DNA of 64,000 bases from VXMT01 sp965204835 (GCA_965204835.1 OZ242017.1:1612001-1676000); one strand, 5' to 3'; counted from the first letter of the stretch, positions 16,752-26,093 are shown. Made by a program: numbers and translations. Notes: a model not told the origin generated them from the sequence alone.

Positions 16752-17061
16752 CACCGTCCTACCCCGCGCACGTTCCGCTTGTCCGTACGAGTTGTCGCCC
16801 CGGCAGACCGCGCGGTCAAGGCGTCCCTGGCCCGGCTGCACCAGGCGTACCGCGCAAGTGTGGGCCTGACGCCGGTCGAGCGACCGGAGATCCTCCGCCG
16901 CCGCGTCATCCAGGTGTTCGGGCCTGTCGGCGCTGTCGTTTCGTGACCCCAGCATGAGCGTTCGCCTGATCGGCCGTGCAGTTCCCGGCCCTGTCGCTAT
17001 TGCGATGCGCGGCGAGATCCTGAAGATCAGGTAGATTAGTGGCCGCGGCACGAGGTTGACG
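16752..17061. other. Divergent intergenic region, no gene recognised
   Basis: 310 bases between the minus-strand binding protein and the plus-strand permease; both promoters must lie here. A plus-strand 66-codon frame (16746-16946) has no SD and no family resemblance. A small inverted repeat (CCTGA/TCAGG) lies near 17020. Nothing else identifiable. Confidence 0.5.
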
Positions 17062-18798
17062 ATGCTCGTGAACGAGCACATTCGTTACGAGCCGGATGAG
17101 CGCGCTCCTCCCTCGCTCACCGTGATCGCGGCGCTGCAGGGCGTCGTGGTGGTCGTGTCGAACACCATCACGACGACCACGGTCTTCGCCGTCGCATTCA
17201 ACGACGATGGCAGCTACCGGGCGTGGGCGGTCTTCGCAGCCCTGATCATTGCCGGCCTGTCGTCGGCCCTCCAGGCCGTGACGCTGAGAGGGCTCGCACC
17301 CGGCTTCGTCCAGCTGATGGGGCCCAGCTCCGCGTTCCTGGCGGTCTGCGTGCTGGCCGTGAACGAGGGCGGGTTGGCGCTCATGTCGACGCTCGTGGTG
17401 GCGGCCTCGCTGGTCCAGTTCGCCGTAGCCGCCTCGCTCGCGCGACTGCGGCGCCTGATCACGCCGATCGTGATGGGTGTCGCGTTCATGGTGATCCCCG
17501 TCACCGTCATACCGATCGCGATCGACCGGCTCGACGACGTGCCGGCCGGCGCCGACCCGGGGGCTGGCGTCGTCGCCGGGGTGGCGACGCTCGCCGCACT
17601 CGTGCTGATCATGCTTCGTGGGTCCGGCCTGGCTCGCCTGTGGGCGATGCCGATAGGCATCGTGGCGGGGTGCGCGGCTGCCGCGGCACTCGGGGTCTAC
17701 GATCCCGCCGCAGCGCTCGAGGCGCCGTGGATCGCGCTCCCGGACTTCTCGGCATGGCCGGGACTGAGCCTCACACTGGACGAGGACTTCTGGGCGCTCC
17801 TGCTCGTGTTCTTCGTCGTCAGCGCCGTGGTCGCGGTCAAGACCAGCAACGAGGGGGCGGTGATCCAGCAGGTCTCGCGGCGTCGGCCGCGCACTATCGA
17901 TTTCCGGCTCGTACAGGGAACGATGAACGCGGGCGGGGTCTCGATCTTCCTGTCGGGCATCGCGGGGACCCCGCCGACCATGTTCTACCTGCCGTCCACC
18001 ATCGCGCTCCTGGGGTTCACCGGGGTGGCCGCGCGCCGTGTCGGGATCACCATTGGGGTGATGCTCGTGGGGTTGGCGCTGCTGCCCAAGTTCGTCGCGG
18101 TGCTGCTCACGATCCCCAGGCCAGTGACGGGAGCCGTGCTGATGATGGTGATGGGCATGCTCTTCATCGAAGGGATGCGGACGGTCTTCCGGGACGGGCT
18201 CAACCAGCAGCGCGCCTTCATCGTCGGCATCTCCCTCTCGATCGCGTTCGGCCTGCAGGGTCAGAACGTCCTGGCGGCCGTCATCGACGGGCCGTGGGGC
18301 GTGGCGCTCGGCAACAGCGCGGTGGCCGGCGTGGCCGCCGCGGTGGCGATGACGGTCGTCCTCGAGGCCACTACCGCGCGGCGTCGCCGGCTGGAGACGG
18401 AGCTGGACATCTCGACCTTCCCCGGCGTCGAGGCGTTCCTGCGCGAGCTCGGGGCGGCGATGGGCTGGGGCAAGGACTCCACCGACCGCCTGTGCGCCGC
18501 CGGCGAGGAGACCGTGTCGGCCATGCTGGACCTGCGTGACGACTATGAGACCGACAGGCCGCCGCGCCTCGTGCTCATCGCACGTCCGGGAGACGCGACC
18601 GTGGAGCTGGAGTTCCTGGCCGTGTTCTCGGAGGAGAACATCGAAGACCGCATTGCGTACATCAGCGACCAGGCCGAGACGCCCGAGGTGGGCGAGATCT
18701 CATTCCGCCTGTTGGGCCACTACGCATCCTCGGTCCGCCACCGCAAGTACTACGGCATCGACATCGTCGCGGTGGAGGTCGAGGGAGGTCGCGGATGA
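17062..18798 (+). CDS. Nucleobase (xanthine/uracil family) permease with soluble C-terminal domain
   Basis: 578 residues. Residues 1-445 form about 12-14 membrane segments of the NCS2/SLC23 xanthine-uracil permease type (for example GLAPGFVQLMGPSSAFLAV, GIAGTPPTMFYLPSTIALLG and QRAFIVGISLSIAFGLQGQN). After about residue 450 comes a cytoplasmic domain of about 128 residues (FLRELGAAMGWGKDSTDRLCAAGEETVSAM) whose layout recalls the N-box helix of HATPase_c_2/RsbW-like anti-sigma kinases, though no clear glycine-rich ATP lid is visible. The pairing suggests transport linked to signalling; this is inference. The ATG at 17062 has GAGG six bases upstream; a TTG at 17056 is less likely. Confidence 0.8.
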   Translation: MLVNEHIRYEPDERAPPSLTVIAALQGVVVVVSNTITTTTVFAVAFNDDGSYRAWAVFAALIIAGLSSALQAVTLRGLAPGFVQLMGPSSAFLAVCVLAVNEGGLALMSTLVVAASLVQFAVAASLARLRRLITPIVMGVAFMVIPVTVIPIAIDRLDDVPAGADPGAGVVAGVATLAALVLIMLRGSGLARLWAMPIGIVAGCAAAAALGVYDPAAALEAPWIALPDFSAWPGLSLTLDEDFWALLLVFFVVSAVVAVKTSNEGAVIQQVSRRRPRTIDFRLVQGTMNAGGVSIFLSGIAGTPPTMFYLPSTIALLGFTGVAARRVGITIGVMLVGLALLPKFVAVLLTIPRPVTGAVLMMVMGMLFIEGMRTVFRDGLNQQRAFIVGISLSIAFGLQGQNVLAAVIDGPWGVALGNSAVAGVAAAVAMTVVLEATTARRRRLETELDISTFPGVEAFLRELGAAMGWGKDSTDRLCAAGEETVSAMLDLRDDYETDRPPRLVLIARPGDATVELEFLAVFSEENIEDRIAYISDQAETPEVGEISFRLLGHYASSVRHRKYYGIDIVAVEVEGGRG

Positions 18799-18870
18799 TC
18801 GCGCGGCGATCCAATACAAGCGAATAACTGCGCGGAGTCCGCGCAGGGGATGACAGGAAAGGTAATCGAG

Positions 18871-19167
18871 ATGAAGGGCTACTTCCTCATCGACGCGAAG
18901 ATCTTCGATCAGGAGCTGTTCGCGGAGCTTGCCCCGAAGATCGCCGCGGCGATGGAGGCGCACGGCGGCAGGTTCCTCGTGCGCGGCGGGCAGATCGACG
19001 TCGCCGGCGGTGACTGGGAACCGCAGCGCATCACCATCATGGAGTTCGACAGCTTCGAGCGGGCACAGGGGTTCGCGGACTCAGACGAGCACAAGGGGCT
19101 TCGCGACCTCCGGGCGCGGTGCATGACCTCGAACACGCTGGTGCTGGAGGGCTTCCCCGACGCCTGA
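18871..19167 (+). CDS. DUF1330 family protein
   Basis: 98 residues: MKGYFLIDAKIFDQELFAE, then a core with the ferredoxin-like alpha/beta pattern of DUF1330 (GGRFLVRGG, ITIMEFDSFERAQGFADSDEH). The family is a dimeric alpha-beta barrel related to small monooxygenase-like folds; role unknown. The ATG at 18871 has a GGAAAGG eight bases upstream and fits the family length; the in-frame ATG at 18850 would add seven residues. It follows the permease gene by 72 bases, possibly co-transcribed. Confidence 0.85.
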   Translation: MKGYFLIDAKIFDQELFAELAPKIAAAMEAHGGRFLVRGGQIDVAGGDWEPQRITIMEFDSFERAQGFADSDEHKGLRDLRARCMTSNTLVLEGFPDA

Positions 19168-19295
19168 GCCAGCACGAACGCGGCTCGGCACGAGAGGTCG
19201 GCCGAGGCGCTGGATCCCTGTCGTCGCCCCGATCTTGAGACAGGCGACGGTGCGATCGAGACGATCGACGAGATCGCCTCGATGCGCCGACGTCC

Positions 19296-19877
19296 TCAGC
19301 GGCCCTCCGGCGTCGAGGCGGCCGCGTGCAGCGCCGCCACCAGGGCGCTACGCAGGTCGTCGCCGGTGCGGAATCGGGCGGGATCGGGCTCCGACGCCTC
19401 AGCCGGCGCTTCGGCCGGCTCGTCGCCGTCGGTAGCGCCCTCGGGCGGCTTGCCGTCGTTGAGCTGGTGGAACCACTCCTCGGGCGCCGGCGCGCCCTCG
19501 GCGGTCCACGAGGCCGCCGCGCCGTAGACGAGGAAGACGTCCCAGGCGACCGGGCGCTCCCAGCCCAGCCGGCTCGCCATCGCGCGGCCAAGCCGCTGCT
19601 CGGGGTCGTGGAACGCGGTCACGCGGGGATCGCGGAGCCGCGCGGCCTCCTCGAGCGCACTCGCCCGGTCGTCGTCGGGCAGCACGTCGATGAGCACGCG
19701 CGCCATCCGGAAGTCAAGGCCGGGCTCCCCGGCGAGCGGTTCGAGTGCCTCCCGGGCACCCTCGACGCAGACCTCTCAGGTCGAGGAGTTGATCGCGACG
19801 AGGCGCGCATGCCCGGCGGTCTCCTCGAACCACCGTTGCAGCGGAACGAGGCTGTCGGCGAGATCGAGGAGCGTCAT
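19296..19877 (-). CDS. Candidate thioredoxin-like selenoprotein (in-frame TGA, UxxC)
   Basis: 193 codons if the TGA at 19778-19776 is read as selenocysteine. The ATG at 19877 has a strong SD (GGGAGG, spacing 7). Codons 1-33 end RLVAINSST, codon 34 is TGA, and codons 35-37 are E-V-C, giving U-E-V-C, a UxxC redox pair where thioredoxin-like proteins have CxxC. The same frame then continues, protein-like, for 159 residues: EGAREALEPLAGEPGLDFRM, a segment with DPRVTAFHDPEQRLG, then LGWERPVAWDVFLVYG and APAPEEWFHQL, ending in a charged tail. No frameshift is needed, and the second cysteine is kept. A hairpin fitting a bacterial SECIS starts 11 bases after the TGA. Gene callers would stop at TGA or start at 19706, losing the active site. 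Alternative: a point-mutated pseudogene. Likely role: thiol-disulfide or peroxide redox chemistry. Confidence 0.8.
19742..19778 (-). promoter_or_regulatory. TGA codon with downstream bacterial SECIS-like hairpin
   Basis: On the minus strand, TGA (19778-19776) is followed by a hairpin from 19764 to 19742: outer stem CGA/TCG, a GG bulge, inner stem GTGCC/GGCAC, and loop CGGGA. The loop begins 21 bases after the TGA and has G at its second position, within the published bacterial SECIS consensus (loop 16-37 bases from UGA, a G among the first two loop bases). Pairing was found by eye; no folding energy was computed. Confidence 0.6.
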
Positions 19878-20025
19878 CCGCGTGCCTCCCGCGGGGACTG
19901 TAGCAGCGCTCGGCCGTAGCGCCCGATGCGTCGGGAACCGCGCCCGCCGGGACGGGGTGCTCCTGACACAAGTGGCGGCGTGGCATGATGCGCACGATCG
20001 TCGCAGTGGTGAAGGGAGCCCCGCC

Positions 20026-20853
20026 GTGTCCGACTGGGAATTCATCGAAGTAGAGCGTGAAGGGCGAGTCGGGATCATCCGCTTCAACCGGCCCGACCGC
20101 ATGAACGCGGTCGGCCCCGAGCTGGGCTCCGAGGTCTACTACGCGCTCGAGGAGTTCAACGCCGACCCCGACATCGGCGCCATCGTGACCACCGGGAACG
20201 GCCGCGCCTACAGCTCCGGCGCGGACCTGAGCGCTCGCGTGAGCGGCGACTGGGAGAGCACCACGCAGAGGCCCACGAACGTGAGCCCGTGGACGCCCGA
20301 GTTCCTCGCGCTGGAGTGCAAGCCGCTGATCGCGGCGGTGAACGGGATCGCGCTCGGCGTCGGGCTGACCTCGCTGCTGTGGTACGACCAGATCGTCGCG
20401 TCGACGCAGGCGCGCTTCTCGATGCGCTTCGCCGCGATCGCGCTCACGCCCGAGGTCAGCTCGGCGTGGATGCTGCCCCGGATCATCGGCTACCACAACG
20501 CCAAGGAGATGATGCTCACGGGCAAGATCTACAGCGCCGAGGAGGCGCTGGAGCTCGGCCTGGTCAACAAGCTCGTGGAGCCGGATCAGCTGCTGCCGGA
20601 GGCGGTCGCGCTCGGGCAGGAGATCGCCGGGAACCCCTCTTCGACGCTGCGCACCATCAAGGAACTGGCGTACGCCGAACTCTTCTCGCCGAGCCTCGAG
20701 ACGACCGAGCAGCGCTCCTCGCGGACCTTCAACGCCGCGCTGCAGACCCCGGAGCACCGTGAGGCGATCCGGGCGTTCGCGGAGAAGCGCGCCCCGCGCT
20801 ACCACGAGGCGGAGTACATGCGCGGGATCGTCGAGGAGATGCAGGAAGGCTAG
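20026..20853 (+). CDS. Enoyl-CoA hydratase/isomerase (crotonase) family protein
   Basis: 275 residues. Oxyanion-hole segments NGRAYSSGADLS and NGIALGVGLTSLLWYDQIVAS are typical of crotonases acting on acyl-CoA. Only the second catalytic acid position is apparent (Glu143 in LTPEVSSAWMLPRIIG); the usual first acid of true hydratases is replaced, so isomerase, hydratase or hydrolase activity cannot be settled. GTG 20026 has GGGAG about seven bases upstream. The stop is ten bases before the following acyl-CoA dehydrogenase, so the two likely act in one acyl-CoA degradation pathway. Confidence 0.9.
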   Translation: MSDWEFIEVEREGRVGIIRFNRPDRMNAVGPELGSEVYYALEEFNADPDIGAIVTTGNGRAYSSGADLSARVSGDWESTTQRPTNVSPWTPEFLALECKPLIAAVNGIALGVGLTSLLWYDQIVASTQARFSMRFAAIALTPEVSSAWMLPRIIGYHNAKEMMLTGKIYSAEEALELGLVNKLVEPDQLLPEAVALGQEIAGNPSSTLRTIKELAYAELFSPSLETTEQRSSRTFNAALQTPEHREAIRAFAEKRAPRYHEAEYMRGIVEEMQEG

Positions 20854-20863
20854 GGCGCGCACC

Positions 20864-22066
20864 ATGGACTGGAACGACAACCCCGAACAGGCCGCCTTCC
20901 GCGCCGAGGTCCGCGCGCTGCTCGCCGACAAGCTGCCCGCGCGCTACCGCACCCCCGGCGGCAACTGGGCGCAGGACCGGCGCTCGACCGACCCGGAGGA
21001 GCGCCAGGCCGCGGACGACTGGGCCGACGCGCTCTCCGAGCGCCGGTGGTTCGCACCGCACTGGCCCGAGGAGTACGGCGGCGCCGGCCTCTCCGTGTGG
21101 GCGCAGACGATCCTGCGCGAGGAGATGGCGATCGCCCACGCCCCGCAGGTCGGCGGGCCCGGCGTCATCCAGTACGGCCCCACGATCATCCTCGTGGGCA
21201 ACGAGGAGCAGAAGCTCGAGTTCCTGCCGCGCATGGTCAGCGGCGAGCTGCTGATGCACTCCGGGCTCTCCGAGCCCGGCGCCGGCTCCGACCTCGCCTC
21301 GCTCCAGACGCGCGCGGTGCGCGACGGCGACGAGTACGTGGTCAACGGCCAGAAGATCTGGACCTCGAACGGCCACCTCGCCGACTACCTGTGGGTGCCC
21401 GTGCGCACGGACCCCGACGCGCCCAAGCACCGCGGCATCAGCGCGCTGCTGATCCCCACCAACCTCCCCGGCGTCGAGTTCCGCCCGCTGATCAACATGG
21501 GCCGCGAGCACGGCTTCAACGAGAGCTTCTTCGAGGACGTGCGCGTCCCCGTCAAGAACCGCATCGGCGACGAGAACCGCGGCTGGTACGTCGGCGCGAC
21601 TGCACTCGACTTCGAGCGCTCGGGCATCGCCGGCTCGGCGACCGTGAGGCGCGACGTGCGCGAGCTTGCCGAGTACCTCGTGACGCCTGAGGGCCGTACG
21701 TACTCGAGACCGAAGAGCCCGGCGGCGCTGCGGCGGGACGTCGCCGACGCGACGATCGCCGCCGAGGTGCACTACAACCTCTGCCTCCGCATCGCCTCGA
21801 TGCAGGACGCCGGGCGCGTCCCGAACTACGAGGCCTCGATGGGCAAGGTCTTCGGCACGGAGCTGACGCAGCGCATCGCCCGCACGACCGCGAACTCGTT
21901 CGGGCTCTACTCGAACCTGTGGGACGAGGACGACCCGCGCGCGCCGATGTCGGCGCGGGGCGCACGCTCCTACGTGTTCTCAGTCCCGATGACCATCGCC
22001 GGCGGCACCTCGGAGATCCAGCGCAACATCATCGCGACGCGCGGGCTGGGGTTGCCGAGGACATAG
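20864..22066 (+). CDS. Acyl-CoA dehydrogenase
   Basis: 400 residues with the full three-part FAD acyl-CoA dehydrogenase fold: N-terminal helical domain (PEQAAFRAEVRALLADKL), middle beta domain (SGLSEPGAGSDLASLQTRA, VNGQKIWTSNGHLADY), and C-terminal helical domain ending GGTSEIQRNIIATRGLGLPR. Oxidises a fatty or branched acyl-CoA to the enoyl-CoA, passing electrons to ETF. Substrate unknown. Second gene of a two-gene operon with the crotonase; it converges on the next acyl-CoA dehydrogenase, a paralogue on the opposite strand. Confidence 0.92.
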   Translation: MDWNDNPEQAAFRAEVRALLADKLPARYRTPGGNWAQDRRSTDPEERQAADDWADALSERRWFAPHWPEEYGGAGLSVWAQTILREEMAIAHAPQVGGPGVIQYGPTIILVGNEEQKLEFLPRMVSGELLMHSGLSEPGAGSDLASLQTRAVRDGDEYVVNGQKIWTSNGHLADYLWVPVRTDPDAPKHRGISALLIPTNLPGVEFRPLINMGREHGFNESFFEDVRVPVKNRIGDENRGWYVGATALDFERSGIAGSATVRRDVRELAEYLVTPEGRTYSRPKSPAALRRDVADATIAAEVHYNLCLRIASMQDAGRVPNYEASMGKVFGTELTQRIARTTANSFGLYSNLWDEDDPRAPMSARGARSYVFSVPMTIAGGTSEIQRNIIATRGLGLPRT

Positions 22067-22129
22067 GCCGGCACCGACCGCCCGGAGCGAGCCGAACGAG
22101 ATGCTCCAGGCGGCGCGTGCCCGATCCGG

Positions 22130-23290
22130 CTAGCGGGGCAGGCCGAGGCCGCGGCTGGCGATGATGCGCCGCTGGATGTCGTTGGTGCCGCCGCCGAAGC
22201 GTCCCGGCGGGGCGCTCCGCCATGCCGCCTCGAGCTCCCCGTCGAGCGGGGCGCCCTCGGACTCGACCTGCAGGCCGCCGCTGCGGCCGAGCAGGTCCAT
22301 GAAGGCGTCGTTGATGCGCTCGCGGGAGTCCGACGTCCAGACCTTGCCCATCGAGGCCTCCATCGTCGGGATGAGGCCGCTGTGCACCATCGCCGCGTTG
22401 TTCGTCGCGAGCGCACGGGCGACCTCGACGCGCATCAGCGCGTCGGCGACCGCGTTGCGGGTGAAGGCGTCTTCCTGCAGTTCGGGCCGCTCCTCCTTGA
22501 TGTGCGCCAGGAGGTCCTCGACGGTCCGCTCGAGCGGGCGGTAGGTGCCGATCGCCACGCGCTCGAGGTCGAGCGCGCCGCTGACGATGTACCAGCCGCG
22601 GTTCTCCTCGCCGATGAGCGAGTCGGCGGGGATGCGCACGTCCTCGTAGAAGGTCTCGTTGGTACGGCCCTCGCCCATCACCCACAGCGGCCGGACGGTG
22701 ATGCCCGGCGTGCTCAGCGGCAGCACGAACGTCGAGATGCCGCGGTGCTTCGGCGCCTCGGGCTCGGTGCGCGCCGCCAGCCAGACGTGGGTCGCGAGGT
22801 GGGCTGACGAGGTGTAGATCTTCTGGCCGTTGATCACGTACTCGTCGCCGTCGCGCATCGCGCGCGTCTGCAGCGCGGCGAGGTCCGTGCCGGCGTTGGG
22901 CTCGGTGTAGCCGATGGCGAAGTTGATCTCGCCGCGAAGCACCTTCGGGAGGATGTCCTGCTTCTGCTCCTCGGTGCCGTTGCGCATGATCATCGGCCCG
23001 ACGGAGATGAAGGTGAGCGTGTCGAAGGGGACGCCCTCGCGCGAGCACTCCTCGGCGAGCGCCCAGAGGAAGAGCGCGCCCCTGCCCTGGCCGCCGTACT
23101 CCTCGGGCCAGGCGACGGCCGCGAGGCCTTCGCGCGCCATGGCCTGCATGAAGTCGCGGGCGGCCGGGCCGTAGCCGTGGATGTGGTGCTCGGCGATCTC
23201 GGCTTCGAGCTCGGGCGTGCGGTGCGCGGCGATGAAGTCCTGCACCTGCTTGCGGAAGTCGAGCACCTCCGCGGGCATCTCGTAGTCCAT
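22130..23290 (-). CDS. Acyl-CoA dehydrogenase
   Basis: 386 residues. Shows the family landmarks IGYTEPNAGTDLAALQTRAM, INGQKIYTSSAHLATHVWLA, GEENRGWYIVSGALDLERV and the C-terminal GGTNDIQRRIIASRGLGLPR. Closest in the window to the protein encoded at 46154-47326, sharing the TSSAH and GGTNDIQRR variants, so these two are likely recent paralogues. The ATG at 23290 has GGGAGG upstream. Convergent with the preceding acyl-CoA dehydrogenase; electron acceptor presumably ETF. Confidence 0.92.
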   Translation of the reverse strand: MDYEMPAEVLDFRKQVQDFIAAHRTPELEAEIAEHHIHGYGPAARDFMQAMAREGLAAVAWPEEYGGQGRGALFLWALAEECSREGVPFDTLTFISVGPMIMRNGTEEQKQDILPKVLRGEINFAIGYTEPNAGTDLAALQTRAMRDGDEYVINGQKIYTSSAHLATHVWLAARTEPEAPKHRGISTFVLPLSTPGITVRPLWVMGEGRTNETFYEDVRIPADSLIGEENRGWYIVSGALDLERVAIGTYRPLERTVEDLLAHIKEERPELQEDAFTRNAVADALMRVEVARALATNNAAMVHSGLIPTMEASMGKVWTSDSRERINDAFMDLLGRSGGLQVESEGAPLDGELEAAWRSAPPGRFGGGTNDIQRRIIASRGLGLPR

Positions 23291-23463
23291 GGGTCCATCC
23301 CTCCCCGCCCCGTGCAGCGGGCGCGGTCGGTGTGCTCACCTGCGAGCCTAGGCAGACGGTCCAGCCGGGTCAACGCGGCGCCCGCCCCGGCGCATGCGTT
23401 CCGGTGAGCCCGCCTATATGCTTGGCGCCCGGACACGACGCAGGGACGCCCGGAGAGGACCGC

Positions 23464-24420
23464 ATGGCGCTCGACTTCGCGACCGCACGGCTGCTGAAGC
23501 AGATGGCCGAAGGCGGCGGGAAGCCGCTGCACGAGAGCAGCGTCGAGGAGGCGCGCGCGCTGGGCGCCGGCCTCTCGGACCTCAACGGCCCCGCGCCGCC
23601 GATGCTCCGTGTGGACGAGCACAGCCTCGACGTGCCGGGCGGCGTCGTGCCGCTCCGCGTGCTGGCGCCGCTGGAGCAGCCCGCGGGCGTGATCGTCTGG
23701 TACCACGGCGGCGGCTGGGTGATCGGCACGATCGACGAAGCAGACACGGTGGGGCGCAAGCTCGCCGAGCGCACGTCATGCACCGTGGTCCTCGTCGACT
23801 ACCGGCTCGCGCCCGAGCACCGCTACCCCGTGGCGGTCGACGACTCGTACGCGGCGCTGGAGTGGGTCGGCGAGCGTGTCGAGGAGCTGTCGAGGCCCGG
23901 CGCGCCACTCTTCGTCGCGGGCGACAGCGCGGGCGGGAACCTCTCGGCCGTGATGGCGCTGCGAGCGCGCGACCGGGGCGGTCCGCCCATCGCGGCGCAG
24001 ATCCTGATCTACCCCGTCACCGACGCCGACTTCGAGCGCGCGTCCTACACCGCCGCGGCGAACCAGCTGTTGCTGACGACCGAAGCGATGGAGTGGTTCT
24101 GGGACCACTACGTCCCCGACGCCGCGCGCCGCGTCGAGCCCGACGCCTCGCCGATGCGCGCAGCGGACCTCGCCGGGCTCCCACCGGCGGTGGTGCTGAC
24201 CGCGGAGTACGACGTGCTGCGCGACGAGGGCGAGGCCTACGCCGAGCGCCTCGAGGCAGCCGACGTGGAGGTGAACCTCCAGCGCCACGAGGGCCAGACG
24301 CACGGCTTCTTCACGCTGCTGTTGCTGCCCGGCAGCGAGCGGGGTTTCCAGCAGGTGGTCAAGGCCGTGCGGGCCGTGATCGCGGAGCGGTCGCGCGAGA
24401 CCTCGGCGGCAGCACGGTAG
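23464..24420 (+). CDS. Alpha/beta hydrolase, hormone-sensitive-lipase family
   Basis: 318 residues. Oxyanion motif HGGGW (near 81), nucleophile elbow GDSAGGN (Ser near 158), acid in AEYDVLRDEG and base in QTHGF place it in the HSL/family IV esterases. Hydrolyses short or medium carboxylic esters in the cytoplasm. The next gene encodes a Baeyer-Villiger-type monooxygenase, which makes esters or lactones from ketones, so this esterase may cleave its product; that coupling is inference from adjacency (35 bases). Confidence 0.9.
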   Translation: MALDFATARLLKQMAEGGGKPLHESSVEEARALGAGLSDLNGPAPPMLRVDEHSLDVPGGVVPLRVLAPLEQPAGVIVWYHGGGWVIGTIDEADTVGRKLAERTSCTVVLVDYRLAPEHRYPVAVDDSYAALEWVGERVEELSRPGAPLFVAGDSAGGNLSAVMALRARDRGGPPIAAQILIYPVTDADFERASYTAAANQLLLTTEAMEWFWDHYVPDAARRVEPDASPMRAADLAGLPPAVVLTAEYDVLRDEGEAYAERLEAADVEVNLQRHEGQTHGFFTLLLLPGSERGFQQVVKAVRAVIAERSRETSAAAR

Positions 24421-24455
24421 GCGGCAGGCGCGGAAGCGCTACGAGGAGGACAGGC

Positions 24456-26093
24456 ATGACGACCGAGTCGAATCGCACGGAACTCGACGCCGTCATCGTC
24501 GGAGCCGGGTTCTCCGGCATGTACATGCTGTACCGGCTGCGCGAGGAGCTCGGCCTCTCGGCGCAGGTGTTCGAGGCCGGCGACAACGTCGGCGGCACCT
24601 GGTACTGGAACCGCTACCCCGGGGCCCGTTGCGACTCCGAGTCGTACGTCTACTGCTTCTCGTTCGACGAGGACCTGGCGCAGGAGTGGACGTGGAGCGG
24701 GAAGTACCCGGAGCAGCCCGAGATCCTGCGCTACCTCAACCACGTCGCCGACCGCTTCGAGCTGCGCCCCGACATCCAGTTCGAGACGCGCGTCACCGCC
24801 GCGCACTTCCGCGAGGACCTCAACCGCTGGGAGGTCGAGACAGACCAGGGCGACCGCGTCCTCGCGCGCTACTTCATCACGGCGATCGGCTGCCTCTCGG
24901 CCCGCCAGGTCCCGAACATCGAGGGCATCGAGAGCTTCGAGGGGGACTGGTACCACACCGGCGCGTGGCCGCACGACGGCGTCGACCTGGCCGGCAAGCG
25001 CGTCGGCGTGATCGGGACGGGTTCGAGCGGCGTGCAGGCGATCCCGGTGATCGCGCAGCAGGCCGGGCGCCTGACCGTCTTCCAGCGCACCCCGCAGTAC
25101 ATGATCCCGGCCCGCCACGGGACGGTGACGCCCGAGTTCCTCGAGGACGTCAAGGGCCGCTACGACGAGATCTTCGAGGCGCGCCGCTGGTCGCAAGGCG
25201 GGTTCCCGTACGACCCTGCGGAGCGCTCGGCGCTGGAGGTCGACGACGAGGAGCGGCGCGCGGTCTACGAGGCGGCGTGGGAGCAGGGCGGGTTCAAGTT
25301 CCTCCAGGCGACGTTCCGGGACATCGCACTCGACCGGCGGGCCAACGACACCGCCTCGGAGTTCATCCGCTCCAAGATCCGCGAGACCGTCCACGACCCG
25401 GAGGTCGCCGAGAAGCTGCTCCCGCGCGACCACCCATTCGCGTCGAAGCGCGCGCTCATCGACACCAACTACTACGAGACCTACAACCGCGAGAACGTCG
25501 AACTCGTCGACATCCGGCACGCGCCCATCGAGGCGATCACGCCGCGCGGCATCCGCACGGCCGGCGCCGAGTACGAGCTCGACATCATCGTCTTCGCGAC
25601 GGGCTACGACGCCATGACGGGGCCGTTCAACCGCATCGACATCCGCGGTCGCGACGGCGTCGCGCTCCGCGACAAGTGGGCCGAGGGGCCGAAGACGTAC
25701 CTCGGGCTGGCCTCGGCGGGCTTCCCCAACATGTTCACGATCACCGGCCCCGGCAGCCCTTCGGTGCTGAGCAACATGCCCGTGTCCATCGAGCAGCACG
25801 TCGAGTGGATATCGGACCTCGTCGAGCACATGCTCGAGGCGGGCGTGGAGCTTGCCGAGGCAGACGTGGACGCCGAGGCGGAGTGGGTCGACCACGTCAA
25901 CGACATGGCGAGCAAGACCCTCTACCCCCTCGCGGACTCGTGGTACCTCGGCGCCAACATCCCCGGGAAGCCGCGGGTGTTCATGCCCTACCCCGGCGGC
26001 GTCGGCAACTACCGCAAGAAGTGCGACGAGGTCGTCGAGGCAGGCTACGAGGGGTTCGTGCTGCACAGCGGGGAGCCCGCCGGCGTCCGCTGA
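24456..26093 (+). CDS. Baeyer-Villiger-type flavin monooxygenase
   Basis: 545 residues. Two Rossmann dinucleotide motifs (VGAGFSGMYMLYRL near 16 and GTGSSGVQAIP near 187) for FAD and NADPH flank the type I BVMO fingerprint FEGDWYHTGAWPHD (F-x-G-x3-H-x3-W-P/D). GTWYWNRYPGARCDSESY is the typical cyclohexanone-monooxygenase-like FAD segment. Converts ketones to esters or lactones using NADPH and oxygen. Strong SD (GAGGAGG) before ATG 24456. Part of a plus-strand run from the esterase to the antiporter. Confidence 0.92.
   Translation: MTTESNRTELDAVIVGAGFSGMYMLYRLREELGLSAQVFEAGDNVGGTWYWNRYPGARCDSESYVYCFSFDEDLAQEWTWSGKYPEQPEILRYLNHVADRFELRPDIQFETRVTAAHFREDLNRWEVETDQGDRVLARYFITAIGCLSARQVPNIEGIESFEGDWYHTGAWPHDGVDLAGKRVGVIGTGSSGVQAIPVIAQQAGRLTVFQRTPQYMIPARHGTVTPEFLEDVKGRYDEIFEARRWSQGGFPYDPAERSALEVDDEERRAVYEAAWEQGGFKFLQATFRDIALDRRANDTASEFIRSKIRETVHDPEVAEKLLPRDHPFASKRALIDTNYYETYNRENVELVDIRHAPIEAITPRGIRTAGAEYELDIIVFATGYDAMTGPFNRIDIRGRDGVALRDKWAEGPKTYLGLASAGFPNMFTITGPGSPSVLSNMPVSIEQHVEWISDLVEHMLEAGVELAEADVDAEAEWVDHVNDMASKTLYPLADSWYLGANIPGKPRVFMPYPGGVGNYRKKCDEVVEAGYEGFVLHSGEPAGVR

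Noticed and set aside
16746..16946. 66-codon small gene in the divergent intergenic region
   Set aside because: No SD, overlaps the LivK start and shows no recognisable family; could be noise.
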